DNA of 12,897 bases from Faecalimonas sp. (GCA_020024645.1 JAHHTN010000061.1:1-12897); one strand, 5' to 3'; counted from the first letter of the stretch, positions 5,981 through 12,897 are shown. A program made the numbers and translations. The notes: generated from the sequence alone by a model not told the origin.

Positions 5981-8261
5981 TATCCATCGATAGCAGAATT
6001 TTCTCTGGTGTAATCGGAAGTTCTCTATGCCATACTCCTGTTGCACGGAAAATCGCATGTGCAATTGCAGGAGCTGATGTATTGATTACAACTTCTCCAA
6101 CTGATTTTGCACCATATGGTCCTGTTTCTTCATGACTACTTTCAATTTCAACATGTAGTTTCCCCATATCTATGCGAGTCGGAATCTTATACTGCATAAA
6201 TGAATTTTCAAGTACTTGACCTTTTTCATTATATGTAACATTTTCATGTAAAGCCATTCCAATTCCTTGAACAATTCCACCTTCAACTTGTACTTTAACC
6301 AAGTTCGGATTAATAGCCGTTCCACAATCTACTACAGCTGCATAATTCAATACTTCTACATTACCTGTCTCTTTATCAATCTCAAGTTCTACCATTCCAG
6401 CCATAAATGGTGGTGGAGAAACCGGAGAAGTATGACTTACTGTAACTTGCGCCGGTATATTATTACACATCATGGATTTAGTTGCAATATCTTTTCTAGA
6501 AACCATAGTACTTCCATCTAATTTATAAACTCCATCCCCTCTAAATTCAAGTTCAGAAAAAGCACATCCAAGTATTTCTGCTGCAATTTTGCACATATTT
6601 TCTTTTAATTCTAAACAGGCTTTTTCTGTGGCTTTTCCCGTAACGTAAGCTGTAGATGAAGCATAAGAACCAGAGTCATATGGCGAAGCATCTGAATCTG
6701 CACCAAAAACTTCAATCTCATCAACAGAACAATCCAGACATTCTGCTGCAATTTGCGATAAAGTAGTATCACATCCTGTTCCCATATCTGCTGCTCCTAT
6801 AAGCAACATATAGAATCCTTCATCTCCAAGTTTAATTGTTGCCGATCCAACATCAAGATTAGGAATACCCGAACCTTGCATACTTAATCCGATACCTGCT
6901 GTTCTAACTTTTCCATTCCCCATATCTCGAACTGGAAATTTTTCATTCCAATCAAAAATTTCTTTACATCGACTAATACAACGATCAAGTGCACATGCAT
7001 TTGTTGTTTCATTATAATATGCCGGCATCTTCATGCCTTCTCTTACTATATTCTTTTTCCTGATTTCAATAGGATCCACATTTAATATATCAGCCAATTC
7101 ATTTACTACACTTTCAACAGCAAAAATTCCTTGTGTAGCTCCATAACCACGATAAGCACCTGAAGACTGTCTATTTGTGTATACAACATCATAGCCGAAT
7201 CGAAAAGCCTCCATATTAGCTGTATATATCGGTATGGATTTATGTCCAGAAAGTCCAACTGTTGTAGGTCCGTGTTCTCCATACGCTCCTGTATTTGAAA
7301 GTGTGTATAAATCAATGGCTTTGATAATTCCATCTTTTGTTGCTCCCAAACGTACTCTTACTTCCATTTCATGTCTTGGTGAAGCCGCAATTTGTGTCTC
7401 TTTTCTTGAATAAATCATCATCGCCGGTTTTCCTGTTTTCCATGTAACAAAGGCAGGGTACACTTCAGCAACAACTGTTTGTTTTGCCCCGAATCCCCCA
7501 CCAATACGTGGTTTTTCTACATGAACCTTTGATTTCGGAATATCAAGAGCATTCGCAATAATTCTTCGACAATGAAATATAATTTGTGTTGCACTAATTA
7601 CATGCAACCTTCCATATCGATCGATTTCTGTATATGTTCTAAATGTTTCCATCATAGCTTGTTGACAGGCTTTCACATGGAATTTTCTATCAAGCACATA
7701 ATCACATTCCGCAAGTACTTTTTCTACATTTCCATCTTCCTCGCACCCTGCCGCACAAAGATTACGCTTATTATCTGCTCCCACAGGTACAAGTGATTCC
7801 CAATTTCCCTCTGGATGTATAAGAATTTCATTATCTTTTGCATCATGCATATCAAGTATTGGCTCAAGAACCTGATATTTTACTTTAATTATTTTCATTG
7901 CTTTATTAACAGCTTTTTCATTTTCTCCCGCAATAATTGCAACTGCATCACCTACAAAACGAAGTCTTCTGTCTAAAAGTAATCTATCATATGGTGATGG
8001 TTCTGGATATGTTTGTCCTGCCATTGTAAAACGTTTTTGCGGAACATCTTTATATGTAAATATAGCTTCAATTCCTGGAACCTTTTTAGCAATATCAATA
8101 TTAATTTCTTCAATAAGAGCATGCGCATAAGGACTTCTTAATACCTTAACAACAAGTGCATCTTTATTTACAATATCTTCAACAAATACTGGTTTACCTG
8201 TAAGTAATTGCATTGCATCTTTCTTACGAATTGATTTTCCAACATACTTATACTCAGCCAT
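5973..8261 (-). CDS. Molybdenum hydroxylase (xanthine dehydrogenase family), molybdopterin-binding catalytic subunit
   Basis: 762 aa, the normal size for the separate large subunit of three-subunit enzymes (E. coli XdhA about 750). It binds the Mo-pterin dinucleotide cofactor and hydroxylates its substrate with water-derived oxygen. Motifs: an N-terminal XDH 'hammerhead' domain (about 1-130), IGGGFGAKQ (253-261), AYRGYGATQ (369-377), DMGTGCDTT (492-500) and GAKSVGE, whose glutamate E723 is the expected catalytic base. The residue after GGGFGAK is Q261, where bovine xanthine oxidase has Glu802, so xanthine should not be assumed as substrate. Start: the ATG at 8259-8261 has a near-perfect AAGGAGG and matches family N-termini (KYVGKSIRKKDAM). 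The longer in-frame start at 8321 would overlap the Fe-S gene and is rejected. The gene begins 4 bases after the Fe-S subunit stop. Family certain; purine, nicotinate or other heterocycle or aldehyde substrates remain possible. Confidence 0.94.
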   Translation of the reverse strand: MAEYKYVGKSIRKKDAMQLLTGKPVFVEDIVNKDALVVKVLRSPYAHALIEEINIDIAKKVPGIEAIFTYKDVPQKRFTMAGQTYPEPSPYDRLLLDRRLRFVGDAVAIIAGENEKAVNKAMKIIKVKYQVLEPILDMHDAKDNEILIHPEGNWESLVPVGADNKRNLCAAGCEEDGNVEKVLAECDYVLDRKFHVKACQQAMMETFRTYTEIDRYGRLHVISATQIIFHCRRIIANALDIPKSKVHVEKPRIGGGFGAKQTVVAEVYPAFVTWKTGKPAMMIYSRKETQIAASPRHEMEVRVRLGATKDGIIKAIDLYTLSNTGAYGEHGPTTVGLSGHKSIPIYTANMEAFRFGYDVVYTNRQSSGAYRGYGATQGIFAVESVVNELADILNVDPIEIRKKNIVREGMKMPAYYNETTNACALDRCISRCKEIFDWNEKFPVRDMGNGKVRTAGIGLSMQGSGIPNLDVGSATIKLGDEGFYMLLIGAADMGTGCDTTLSQIAAECLDCSVDEIEVFGADSDASPYDSGSYASSTAYVTGKATEKACLELKENMCKIAAEILGCAFSELEFRGDGVYKLDGSTMVSRKDIATKSMMCNNIPAQVTVSHTSPVSPPPFMAGMVELEIDKETGNVEVLNYAAVVDCGTAINPNLVKVQVEGGIVQGIGMALHENVTYNEKGQVLENSFMQYKIPTRIDMGKLHVEIESSHEETGPYGAKSVGEVVINTSAPAIAHAIFRATGVWHRELPITPEKILLSMDNE

Positions 8262-8265
8262 TTTC

Positions 8266-8724
8266 CTATACCTCCTTTTTAAAATCAAGGTATGCACGGA
8301 TTCCTCTGAGTTGTCCTTCATAGCCTGAACATCGACATAAGTTTCCGGCTAAATATGCTTTGATTTCCTCGTCACTTGGATCTGGATTTTCTCTAAGAAG
8401 AGCTATCGTATTCATTACAAATCCAGGATTACAAAAACCACATTGTTCTGCTCCCTGATCTGCAATAAATTCTATAAATTCACCCGCTTCATCTTGCAAT
8501 CCTTCGAGTGTTTGAACAATGTGTCCCGATGCTCTTGCCACAAGTGTACTACATGACAAAACTGGTACACCATCCATAAGAACCGTACACAAACCACAGT
8601 TTGCTGTTTCACATCCTCTTTTCACCGAAAGGCATCCCTGTTCTCTCACAAAATCGATTAATAATTTATCTGCATCTACATCAGCAGAAACTACTTTTCC
8701 ATTTAAGGTTAATTTAATTTGCAT
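8266..8724 (-). CDS. Molybdenum hydroxylase [2Fe-2S] subunit
   Basis: 152 aa, typical for the small subunit (XdhC/CoxS type). It carries two [2Fe-2S] clusters that pass electrons from the molybdenum site to FAD. The plant-ferredoxin-like cluster uses C38, C43, C46 (GCETANCGLCTV) and C58 (LSC). The second cluster, in the helical domain, uses C95 and C98 (QCGFCNPG) with C130 and C132 (NLCRCSGY). All eight ligands are present. One oddity is CNPG where most family members have CTPG. AAAGGAGG stands before the ATG. The start overlaps the FAD-subunit gene by 11 bases and the stop is 4 bases from the next start, so the three subunits are made together. Confidence 0.95.
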   Translation of the reverse strand: MQIKLTLNGKVVSADVDADKLLIDFVREQGCLSVKRGCETANCGLCTVLMDGVPVLSCSTLVARASGHIVQTLEGLQDEAGEFIEFIADQGAEQCGFCNPGFVMNTIALLRENPDPSDEEIKAYLAGNLCRCSGYEGQLRGIRAYLDFKKEV

Positions 8725-9517
8725 TTTCTGCCTCCTTTAGTTTCATTATTCCACGTCTTACAAGTACTCGACATATCTTTTTACGGTATTCACTACTTCC
8801 TCGCATATTAGAATCAAATTTCGCACTTTCAGAAATATATTCACCAAAAAGTCTAGCACATTCTTCTGTAATTCCATCTTTGAGAATTTCTTTATCATCA
8901 CCTAAAATTGTTGCAATACCAGGTCTTGCTCCTACTGCACATGAATATACTCCATCTATTTCTGAAACTGCACAAGCTAACACTGGAAAATCTGTCTTTG
9001 TATTTCGCTGTGAAAAATATGCAACTCTCATTTCTTTTTTCGGAATAATAACTTCTGTCAAAATATCTCTTCTATTTCTTGGAAATTTCGCAAATTCTGC
9101 AATACTCATTTCACCATTTTTATGTAAACATACTCTTGCATCCAGAACTTCAAATAACGTAAGAACATCTGAGAATCCGAAACGCCCATACAAACTTCCG
9201 CCTAATGTTGCCACATTTCTAAACTGCACTCCTACAATATGTTTAAGTGCCTCTTTAAAAGCTCCTTGAGTCATAAGATTCAATGCAACATGTGTTTCTA
9301 ATGTACGAAGAGAAACCATAGCACCAATTCTATAACAAGATTCATCTTCCTTGATCGTGTTCAAACCTAAATCACATAAATCAATTGCCGTGTTAACAGT
9401 ACGATTCCCCATTTTAAGCCAAAGCATACCACCCAGTACAACATTTGACTTTTTTTGACAAAGTTCGTATGCTTCTTCGACTGTTTCAGGTCTAACATAA
9501 TTGTTTATTGTCAGCAT
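8714..9517 (-). CDS. Molybdenum hydroxylase FAD-binding subunit
   Basis: 267 aa from the chosen start, the usual size of the medium subunit (XdhB/CoxM). It takes electrons from the iron-sulfur subunit and passes them to the final acceptor. The N-terminal domain begins YVRPETVEEAYEL, and the first flavin loop is LGGMLWLKMG (residues 28-37), where most relatives have a GGTDL/GGTNL form. The second flavin motif RNVATLGGSLYGRFGFSD (100-117) is well conserved, and a C-terminal CO_deh_flav_C-like domain ends at RGSSEYRKKICRVLVRR (239-255). No 4Fe-4S insertion is seen, unlike hydroxybenzoyl-CoA reductase. The ATG at 9515-9517 is preceded by GTGAGGAA at good spacing and fits family N-termini; an in-frame ATG at 9544 would add nine residues and cannot be excluded. 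First gene of the operon, about 40 bases behind its promoter. Confidence 0.92.
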   Translation of the reverse strand: MLTINNYVRPETVEEAYELCQKKSNVVLGGMLWLKMGNRTVNTAIDLCDLGLNTIKEDESCYRIGAMVSLRTLETHVALNLMTQGAFKEALKHIVGVQFRNVATLGGSLYGRFGFSDVLTLFEVLDARVCLHKNGEMSIAEFAKFPRNRRDILTEVIIPKKEMRVAYFSQRNTKTDFPVLACAVSEIDGVYSCAVGARPGIATILGDDKEILKDGITEECARLFGEYISESAKFDSNMRGSSEYRKKICRVLVRRGIMKLKEAENAN

Positions 9518-9562
9518 AAAATTCCTCACATTTCCTTTTTTCATTTTTGCATAACCTTTAAT

Positions 9563-9591
9563 ATATTATCAAAAAAAGTCAGCAAAATCAA
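9563..9591 (-). promoter_or_regulatory. Sigma-70-type promoter of the molybdenum hydroxylase operon
   Basis: On the minus strand TTGATT (9586-9591) and TAATAT (9563-9568) are separated by exactly 17 bases. Transcription should begin near 9556, giving a leader of about 40 bases before the FAD-subunit start. The leader is too short for a molybdenum-cofactor riboswitch. The promoter lies just downstream of the rnpB terminator, consistent with an independent operon. Confidence 0.7.
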
Positions 9592-9637
9592 CGGACAGTT
9601 AAAAACCATTGACTAAGTTTCAATTGTATTTCCTTAA

Positions 9638-9674
9638 ACAAAAAATGCCCCCCTACAAAATGCAAGGAGCCATT
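9638..9674 (-). terminator. Rho-independent terminator downstream of rnpB
   Basis: On the minus strand AATGGCTCC (9666-9674) pairs with a G-run plus CATT (9644-9653) using one bulge and one G-U pair, with a loop of about 12 bases. It is followed by TTTTTTGTTT. It lies about 40 bases past the 3' end of RNase P RNA and before the hydroxylase promoter. Confidence 0.65.
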
Positions 9675-9710
9675 GCTGTAAATTAAATAGTCTTTTTCTT
9701 TCACAATGTA

Positions 9711-10114
9711 TATAAGCAAGACGATAAGCCGGGTTATGTCGTTGAACGGTCATCTATCTAGACCTATCGTTGCCAATAGGTTCAAGCAACCTACCTAAAA
9801 CGTGGCGGGCAACCACAATGTTTTCATTCGGTTTTGCTTCAGGTGGGGTTTACATATGCCCTTGTTGTTACCAACAAGGCGGTAGTCTCTTACACTGCCC
9901 TTCCAACCTTACGCTATAAAAGTTATACATAGACTAAGTTGAAAATCAACTTAACCTGTATTCCTTATCACTAACGCGGTATATTTCTGTTGCACTATCC
10001 TTAGAGTCGCCTCCACCGGACGTTATCCGGCACCCTGCCCTATGAAGCCCGGACTTTCCTCATCTGCGACCTTTCGGCACTTGCAGCTGCGACCGTCTGT
10101 CCTACTTACATACA
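9711..10114 (-). ncRNA. rnpB: RNase P RNA, bacterial type A
   Basis: Catalytic RNA of ribonuclease P, which removes tRNA 5' leaders. On the minus strand the universally conserved GAGGAAAGTCCGGGC (10047-10061) is near the 5' end and the matching ACCCGGCTTA near the 3' end (about 9724-9735); together they form the P4 core. Other landmarks in order are GGGCAGGGTGCCGG, GCAACAGAAATATACCGC, the P12 hairpin CCTTGTTG-GTAA-CAACAAGG with a GNRA loop, GTAAACCCC, the P15 region with TAGGTAGG (the GGU that pairs with tRNA CCA), and GATAGATGACCG. This order and the roughly 400-nt length fit the ancestral type A, as in Clostridia, rather than the Bacillus type B. The 5' end is set from the promoter position and the 3' end from the last pairing segment, each to within about 5-10 bases. 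Confidence 0.95.
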
Positions 10115-10121
10115 ACTAGTT

Positions 10122-10150
10122 ATTCTAACATACTTCTATCACATCGTCAA
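10122..10150 (-). promoter_or_regulatory. rnpB promoter, overlapping the end of rnhA
   Basis: On the minus strand TTGACG (10145-10150) and TAGAAT (10122-10127) have a 17-base spacer, each one mismatch from consensus. Transcription would start near 10114-10116, at the 5' end of RNase P RNA. The first three bases of the -10 box (10125-10127) are the TAG stop codon of rnhA, so the promoter lies inside the coding end of the preceding gene. Confidence 0.82.
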
Positions 10151-10607
10151 TTAAGTTTTCTCCATCAGCTGCCGATGTCGCCAAAAAGTCACATCGTTCA
10201 TTCTGCATATGTCCATCATGTCCCTTTACCCAAATAAATATTACACAATGCGGTTCTTTCGCTTTTAATAATCTCTTCCACAAATCTACATTCTTTACCG
10301 GCTCATTCTTTCCCCGTTTCCAACCTTTTCTTATCCATCCGTCAATCCATTTTTGATTGAAGGCGTCTACCACATATTTAGAATCTGAATACAACTCAAT
10401 TTCACAAGGACGGTTTAACGCCTCAAGTCCGGCAATAACTGCCATTAACTCCATACGATTGTTCGTAGTTTTTTTATATCCTTGTGATAATTCTTTTGTA
10501 TGCAATTCTCCTTTCGTATCTACATACTCTAAAACTGTTCCATATCCTCCTGGACCATCTGGATTTCCTCTAGCTGCTCCATCAGTATATATTTTCACTT
10601 TCATCAT
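10125..10607 (-). CDS. rnhA: Ribonuclease HI
   Basis: 160 aa from the chosen start. It degrades the RNA strand of RNA-DNA hybrids (R-loops, primers). All active-site residues are visible: D9 in YTDGAARGNP, E53 in NNRMELMA, D75 in YSDSKYVVD, and D140 in NERCDFLA, with the catalytic histidine H130 in VKGHDGH. The basic handle segment around KWIDGWIRKGWKRGK (86-100), as in E. coli RNase HI, is present. The chosen ATG at 10605-10607 has GGAG nine bases upstream and begins 2 bases after the MutS-like stop. An ATG at 10622 adds five residues but has its GGAG only one base away, and the ATG at 10604 is equally compatible with the family. It is the last protein gene of the run before rnpB, whose promoter overlaps its stop codon. 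Confidence 0.95.
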   Translation of the reverse strand: MMKVKIYTDGAARGNPDGPGGYGTVLEYVDTKGELHTKELSQGYKKTTNNRMELMAVIAGLEALNRPCEIELYSDSKYVVDAFNQKWIDGWIRKGWKRGKNEPVKNVDLWKRLLKAKEPHCVIFIWVKGHDGHMQNERCDFLATSAADGENLIDDVIEVC

Positions 10608-10609
10608 CT

Positions 10610-12304
10610 CTATATTCTCCATTCTCCAGTTTTTAAAAAATGTGTTGCTGTCTCTTCTGCATTTTCAATAATTTTCTTATCATATCCCATTATATTCAAT
10701 AATTTTATCGCATTTCGTGAAACCGCCTTTCCTCCATACAACTCATAATTAAATAAAATATCATTTTCTTTAATTTCTTCTTGAAAATGATAATTATTAT
10801 AGTCGTTTTCAAGAAGATGTGTCAATTCTATATCATGTGTTGCCGCAAAACAGATCACTTGCTTTTTAGAAAAACTTTTTAAAATTTGTGCTGATGCTGA
10901 AATACGTTCAATGGTATTGGTCCCTCGAAGCACTTCATCTACAAAACAAAGCATCGGTATTTTATCATCCCTATGACTTAAAATTCTTTTTAACGACTTG
11001 ATTTCTACTATATAATAACTTTCATTCTCCTGCAAATCATCTTTCAATGCCATAGAGGAATAAATTTGAAAAAAACTCGCCCGGTAAAGTGTAGAAACAC
11101 TTGTATAAATCGTCTGTGCTAAAATAGCATTAATTGCTACAGTTTTCAAAAATGTTGATTTTCCGGAAGCATTTGAACCTGTAATCAAAACATTCTGTTT
11201 CTCAGAAATAGAATTTGCTACTGGTTCTTTAAGAAGAGGATGATAAACATTTTTCACTTCAATAAATGCCTCTTCTGTTTCTTCTAAATTAGGCAAACTA
11301 TAAAAAGGCAAACTTTCTCGAAAAGATGCTATAGAGATACATACATCTAGAATTCCTAAATTTCTTACCAAATCATCAATCACATTAACATTCTGTTTGA
11401 TTTCTTCTAACATAGAATTAAATTTCAACAAATCAACATGTGTAACCATTCGAATATAATCCAAAAACATTTCTGCTGCACTTCCTGTTACACGTTGTGA
11501 TGACATTAAAATAGAAGAACCAAATCGAAATTTTTTAAATTTTCGTTGTACCTCTGCAATATTATCTACATACGGTTGAATCTCAGCAATCTTTAATTTT
11601 GAAATCACTTTACTTGCATCCAACATCTTCATCACGTGTGAAAAAATAGTTAAATATGGTTCTATTTCACCTTTCCTTTTATAGTACTGAGAAATATTCC
11701 ACATTAGTAAAAACAACATAATTACAAAGCCTATCGCTACTTCTGACACAGTCATTAAAAATAATCCCATTGGAATCGTAAACAACGCTATGTAATGTTT
11801 TAAATTACTTTCTTTGTCTAGTGTTATTAATAAATCAATATAATCACTTATAGAAAATTTTCTTGTTTTTCCTATTTGCCAAAGACAAACTTCTAAATTC
11901 ACTCTATCATTTTCATGTGTAGCAAAAAAGTCTGCTAGCCTTGCTCTCTCCTCTAACATCTTTTGTTCTGTTACAGGCGTTCGCAACAAATAGTATAAAT
12001 ACTCCTCTCCTGCGGAACATTTTGTATTATTTATATAAGCAAAAATATTGTCCATATCCAAATCATTCCAAGTGATATTGTCAATATATGGATTCTTTAT
12101 TTTTCCTTTTTTCAACTGATATTCAAAATATCTTGAAATCTTCTCCAATTCATCATTACTATATTCTCTTTGTGGAATTTTTCCCCATTCTTCTAAAAAT
12201 TTTCTTCGCCTAACTTCTTTCGCTCTTTTCTCACTAATATAGATATGCACAATTCCAAAAATGAAAAGAAGAATTATTGAAGCTATTATAAATTCTACCT
12301 GCAT
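10610..12304 (-). CDS. Membrane-anchored MutS-like ATPase
   Basis: 564 aa. The C-terminal half is a MutS-family ATPase: Walker A GSNASGKSTF (residues 376-385), Walker B with D456-E457 in CFVDEVLRGTN, and the ATHD switch (488-491). Before it lies a MutS core/lever-like helical region (TKCSAGEEYLYYLL near 94-107, EVKNVYHPLL at 349-358). The mismatch-recognition and connector domains of MutS1 are absent, so it is unlikely to be the mismatch-repair sensor. Unusually, it has a hydrophobic N-terminal helix (about 4-22) and a pair of hydrophobic helices (about 171-203), which point to membrane attachment. It lacks the Smr nuclease of MutS2. AAAGGAG precedes the ATG; the gene lies 15 bases after the HD-domain gene and 2 bases before rnhA. 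Such proteins are often annotated simply as MutS-related. The biochemical role is unknown. Confidence 0.87.
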   Translation of the reverse strand: MQVEFIIASIILLFIFGIVHIYISEKRAKEVRRRKFLEEWGKIPQREYSNDELEKISRYFEYQLKKGKIKNPYIDNITWNDLDMDNIFAYINNTKCSAGEEYLYYLLRTPVTEQKMLEERARLADFFATHENDRVNLEVCLWQIGKTRKFSISDYIDLLITLDKESNLKHYIALFTIPMGLFLMTVSEVAIGFVIMLFLLMWNISQYYKRKGEIEPYLTIFSHVMKMLDASKVISKLKIAEIQPYVDNIAEVQRKFKKFRFGSSILMSSQRVTGSAAEMFLDYIRMVTHVDLLKFNSMLEEIKQNVNVIDDLVRNLGILDVCISIASFRESLPFYSLPNLEETEEAFIEVKNVYHPLLKEPVANSISEKQNVLITGSNASGKSTFLKTVAINAILAQTIYTSVSTLYRASFFQIYSSMALKDDLQENESYYIVEIKSLKRILSHRDDKIPMLCFVDEVLRGTNTIERISASAQILKSFSKKQVICFAATHDIELTHLLENDYNNYHFQEEIKENDILFNYELYGGKAVSRNAIKLLNIMGYDKKIIENAEETATHFLKTGEWRI

Positions 12305-12319
12305 TTCTATTCTCCTTTG

Positions 12320-12897
12320 TTATTCTTGAATATTCCCTAGTTTAATATTTTTTTGTACTATCTTTTGCATCTCTTCCCATATTACTTCTGAAGTTTCTTT
12401 AATTTTTTCATTTCTCTTATAAATTTGTTCTTTCCTCACACAATGTTCTCTCCAACTTTTCCCCTCTGATGCATCATTTAATAAAATCGGTTGAAAATTA
12501 TCAAGAAGATGTGCATATTTTGCATCTTCCGTCTCATACAATTCAAATTCTTCCCACAATCTTCTAAAATATTCTCCTTGTTCTATTGGAAGGATGCTAA
12601 AAATACGTTCTGCTGCTTTCTCTTCTCGTTCTCTTTTATCTTTTACTCCAATACTACCATAAGCATATGTGTCACCTGCATCTATCTCTACAAGATCATG
12701 TATCAAAACCATTGTAATTACTTTGAGAAGGTCCACCTCTTCACTGACATATTCTTTCAATAAAATCGCAGACAATGCAAGATGCCACGAGTGTTCTGCA
12801 TCATTTTCTTTTCTTTCACTATCAGATAAATAGGTCTGTCTGAAAATATTTTTCACTTTATCTACTTCAACAATAAACTGTATTTGCTTTTCTAATC
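12320..12897 (-). CDS. HD-domain phosphohydrolase, YfbR/HDDC2-like, 5' end outside window
   Basis: The frame stays open to the window edge and the upstream codons continue the family pattern (QIQFIVEVDKVKNIFRQTYL), so the GTG at 12856 is an internal valine and the true start lies beyond 12897. Metal-binding motifs of the HD superfamily are present: DAEHSWHLAL for the first histidine and VLIHDLVEIDAGD for the His-Asp pair, with a later acidic/aspartate segment HLLDNFQPIL. Close relatives (YfbR, HDDC2) are metal-dependent 5'-deoxynucleotidases that dephosphorylate dNMPs, so a nucleotide clean-up role is likely but inferred. It is followed after 15 bases by the MutS-like gene, probably in the same transcript. 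Many family members are about 190-200 aa, so only a few residues are missing. Confidence 0.88.
   Translation of the reverse strand, partial: LEKQIQFIVEVDKVKNIFRQTYLSDSERKENDAEHSWHLALSAILLKEYVSEEVDLLKVITMVLIHDLVEIDAGDTYAYGSIGVKDKREREEKAAERIFSILPIEQGEYFRRLWEEFELYETEDAKYAHLLDNFQPILLNDASEGKSWREHCVRKEQIYKRNEKIKETSEVIWEEMQKIVQKNIKLGNIQE

Noticed and set aside
5978..6064. N-terminal extension of the nucleotidyltransferase from an upstream ATG at 6064
   Set aside because: The extra 28 residues are translated from another frame of the molybdopterin-subunit gene and lie before the conserved nucleotide-binding loop; the ATG at 5980 gives a normal family N-terminus.
8262..8321. Longer start of the molybdopterin subunit inside the Fe-S gene
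   Set aside because: The added 20 residues overlap the Fe-S coding sequence and lack family similarity; the ATG at 8261 has an excellent ribosome binding site.
8880..9269. Plus-strand open frame of 129 codons, and similar ones at 680-883, 969-1172 and 10357-10671
   Set aside because: They lie antisense to well-supported genes, have no convincing ribosome binding sites and show no recognisable protein features; these are shadows of the coding strand.
9518..9640. Molybdenum-cofactor riboswitch in front of the hydroxylase operon
   Set aside because: The predicted leader is only about 40 bases and no structured aptamer is visible; upstream of it is the rnpB terminator.
9711..10114. Structured region read as a tmRNA, group I/II intron or riboswitch
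   Set aside because: The conserved RNase P core segments are present in the right order on the minus strand, so it is rnpB.
12857..12897. HD-domain gene taken as complete from the GTG at 12856
   Set aside because: The frame stays open to the edge and the upstream codons continue the conserved family N-terminus, so the gene is cut by the window.

Overview
The window looks like chromosomal DNA of a low-GC, anaerobic Gram-positive bacterium of the class Clostridia, plausibly Lachnospiraceae. This is inferred from the AT-rich sequence, strong AGGAGG ribosome binding sites, a separate PyrI regulatory subunit, an apparent type A RNase P RNA and a three-subunit molybdenum hydroxylase. Apart from the pyrI tail at the left edge, every gene is on the minus strand, so transcription runs from the right edge to the left.

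Right part (about 9.71-12.9 kb): housekeeping genes. In transcription order these are an HD-domain phosphohydrolase whose 5' end lies outside the window, a membrane-anchored MutS-like ATPase, ribonuclease HI (rnhA), and the RNase P RNA gene (rnpB). rnpB has its own consensus promoter, whose -10 box contains the rnhA stop codon, and it ends at a hairpin terminator.

Centre (about 2.0-9.6 kb): a molybdenum-hydroxylase island. A promoter at 9563-9591 reads into a five-gene, tightly overlapping run: FAD subunit, [2Fe-2S] subunit, molybdopterin subunit, a MocA/YgfJ-type cofactor nucleotidyltransferase, and a ModE-type winged-helix regulator without a molybdate-binding domain. After a 93-bp gap holding two inverted repeats come a lipoprotein binding protein, a FecCD-type permease and an ABC ATPase, closed by a terminator. 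The neighbours suggest that this iron/B12-family importer supplies molybdate or tungstate, so metal uptake, cofactor maturation, regulation and enzyme would sit in one transcription unit. The enzyme's substrate cannot be read from sequence; purines and other N-heterocycles are reasonable candidates.

Left part (1-2.0 kb): a THEP1-type P-loop NTPase behind its own probable promoter, a propeller-like lipoprotein of unknown role, and the convergent end of pyrI. The last two face each other across a 21-bp perfect inverted repeat that should terminate both strands.

No mobile element, CRISPR array, tRNA or prophage gene was seen. No wholly new system is evident. The most interesting parts are the compact molybdenum module with its reassigned transporter, the MOP-less ModE protein and the membrane-anchored MutS homologue.
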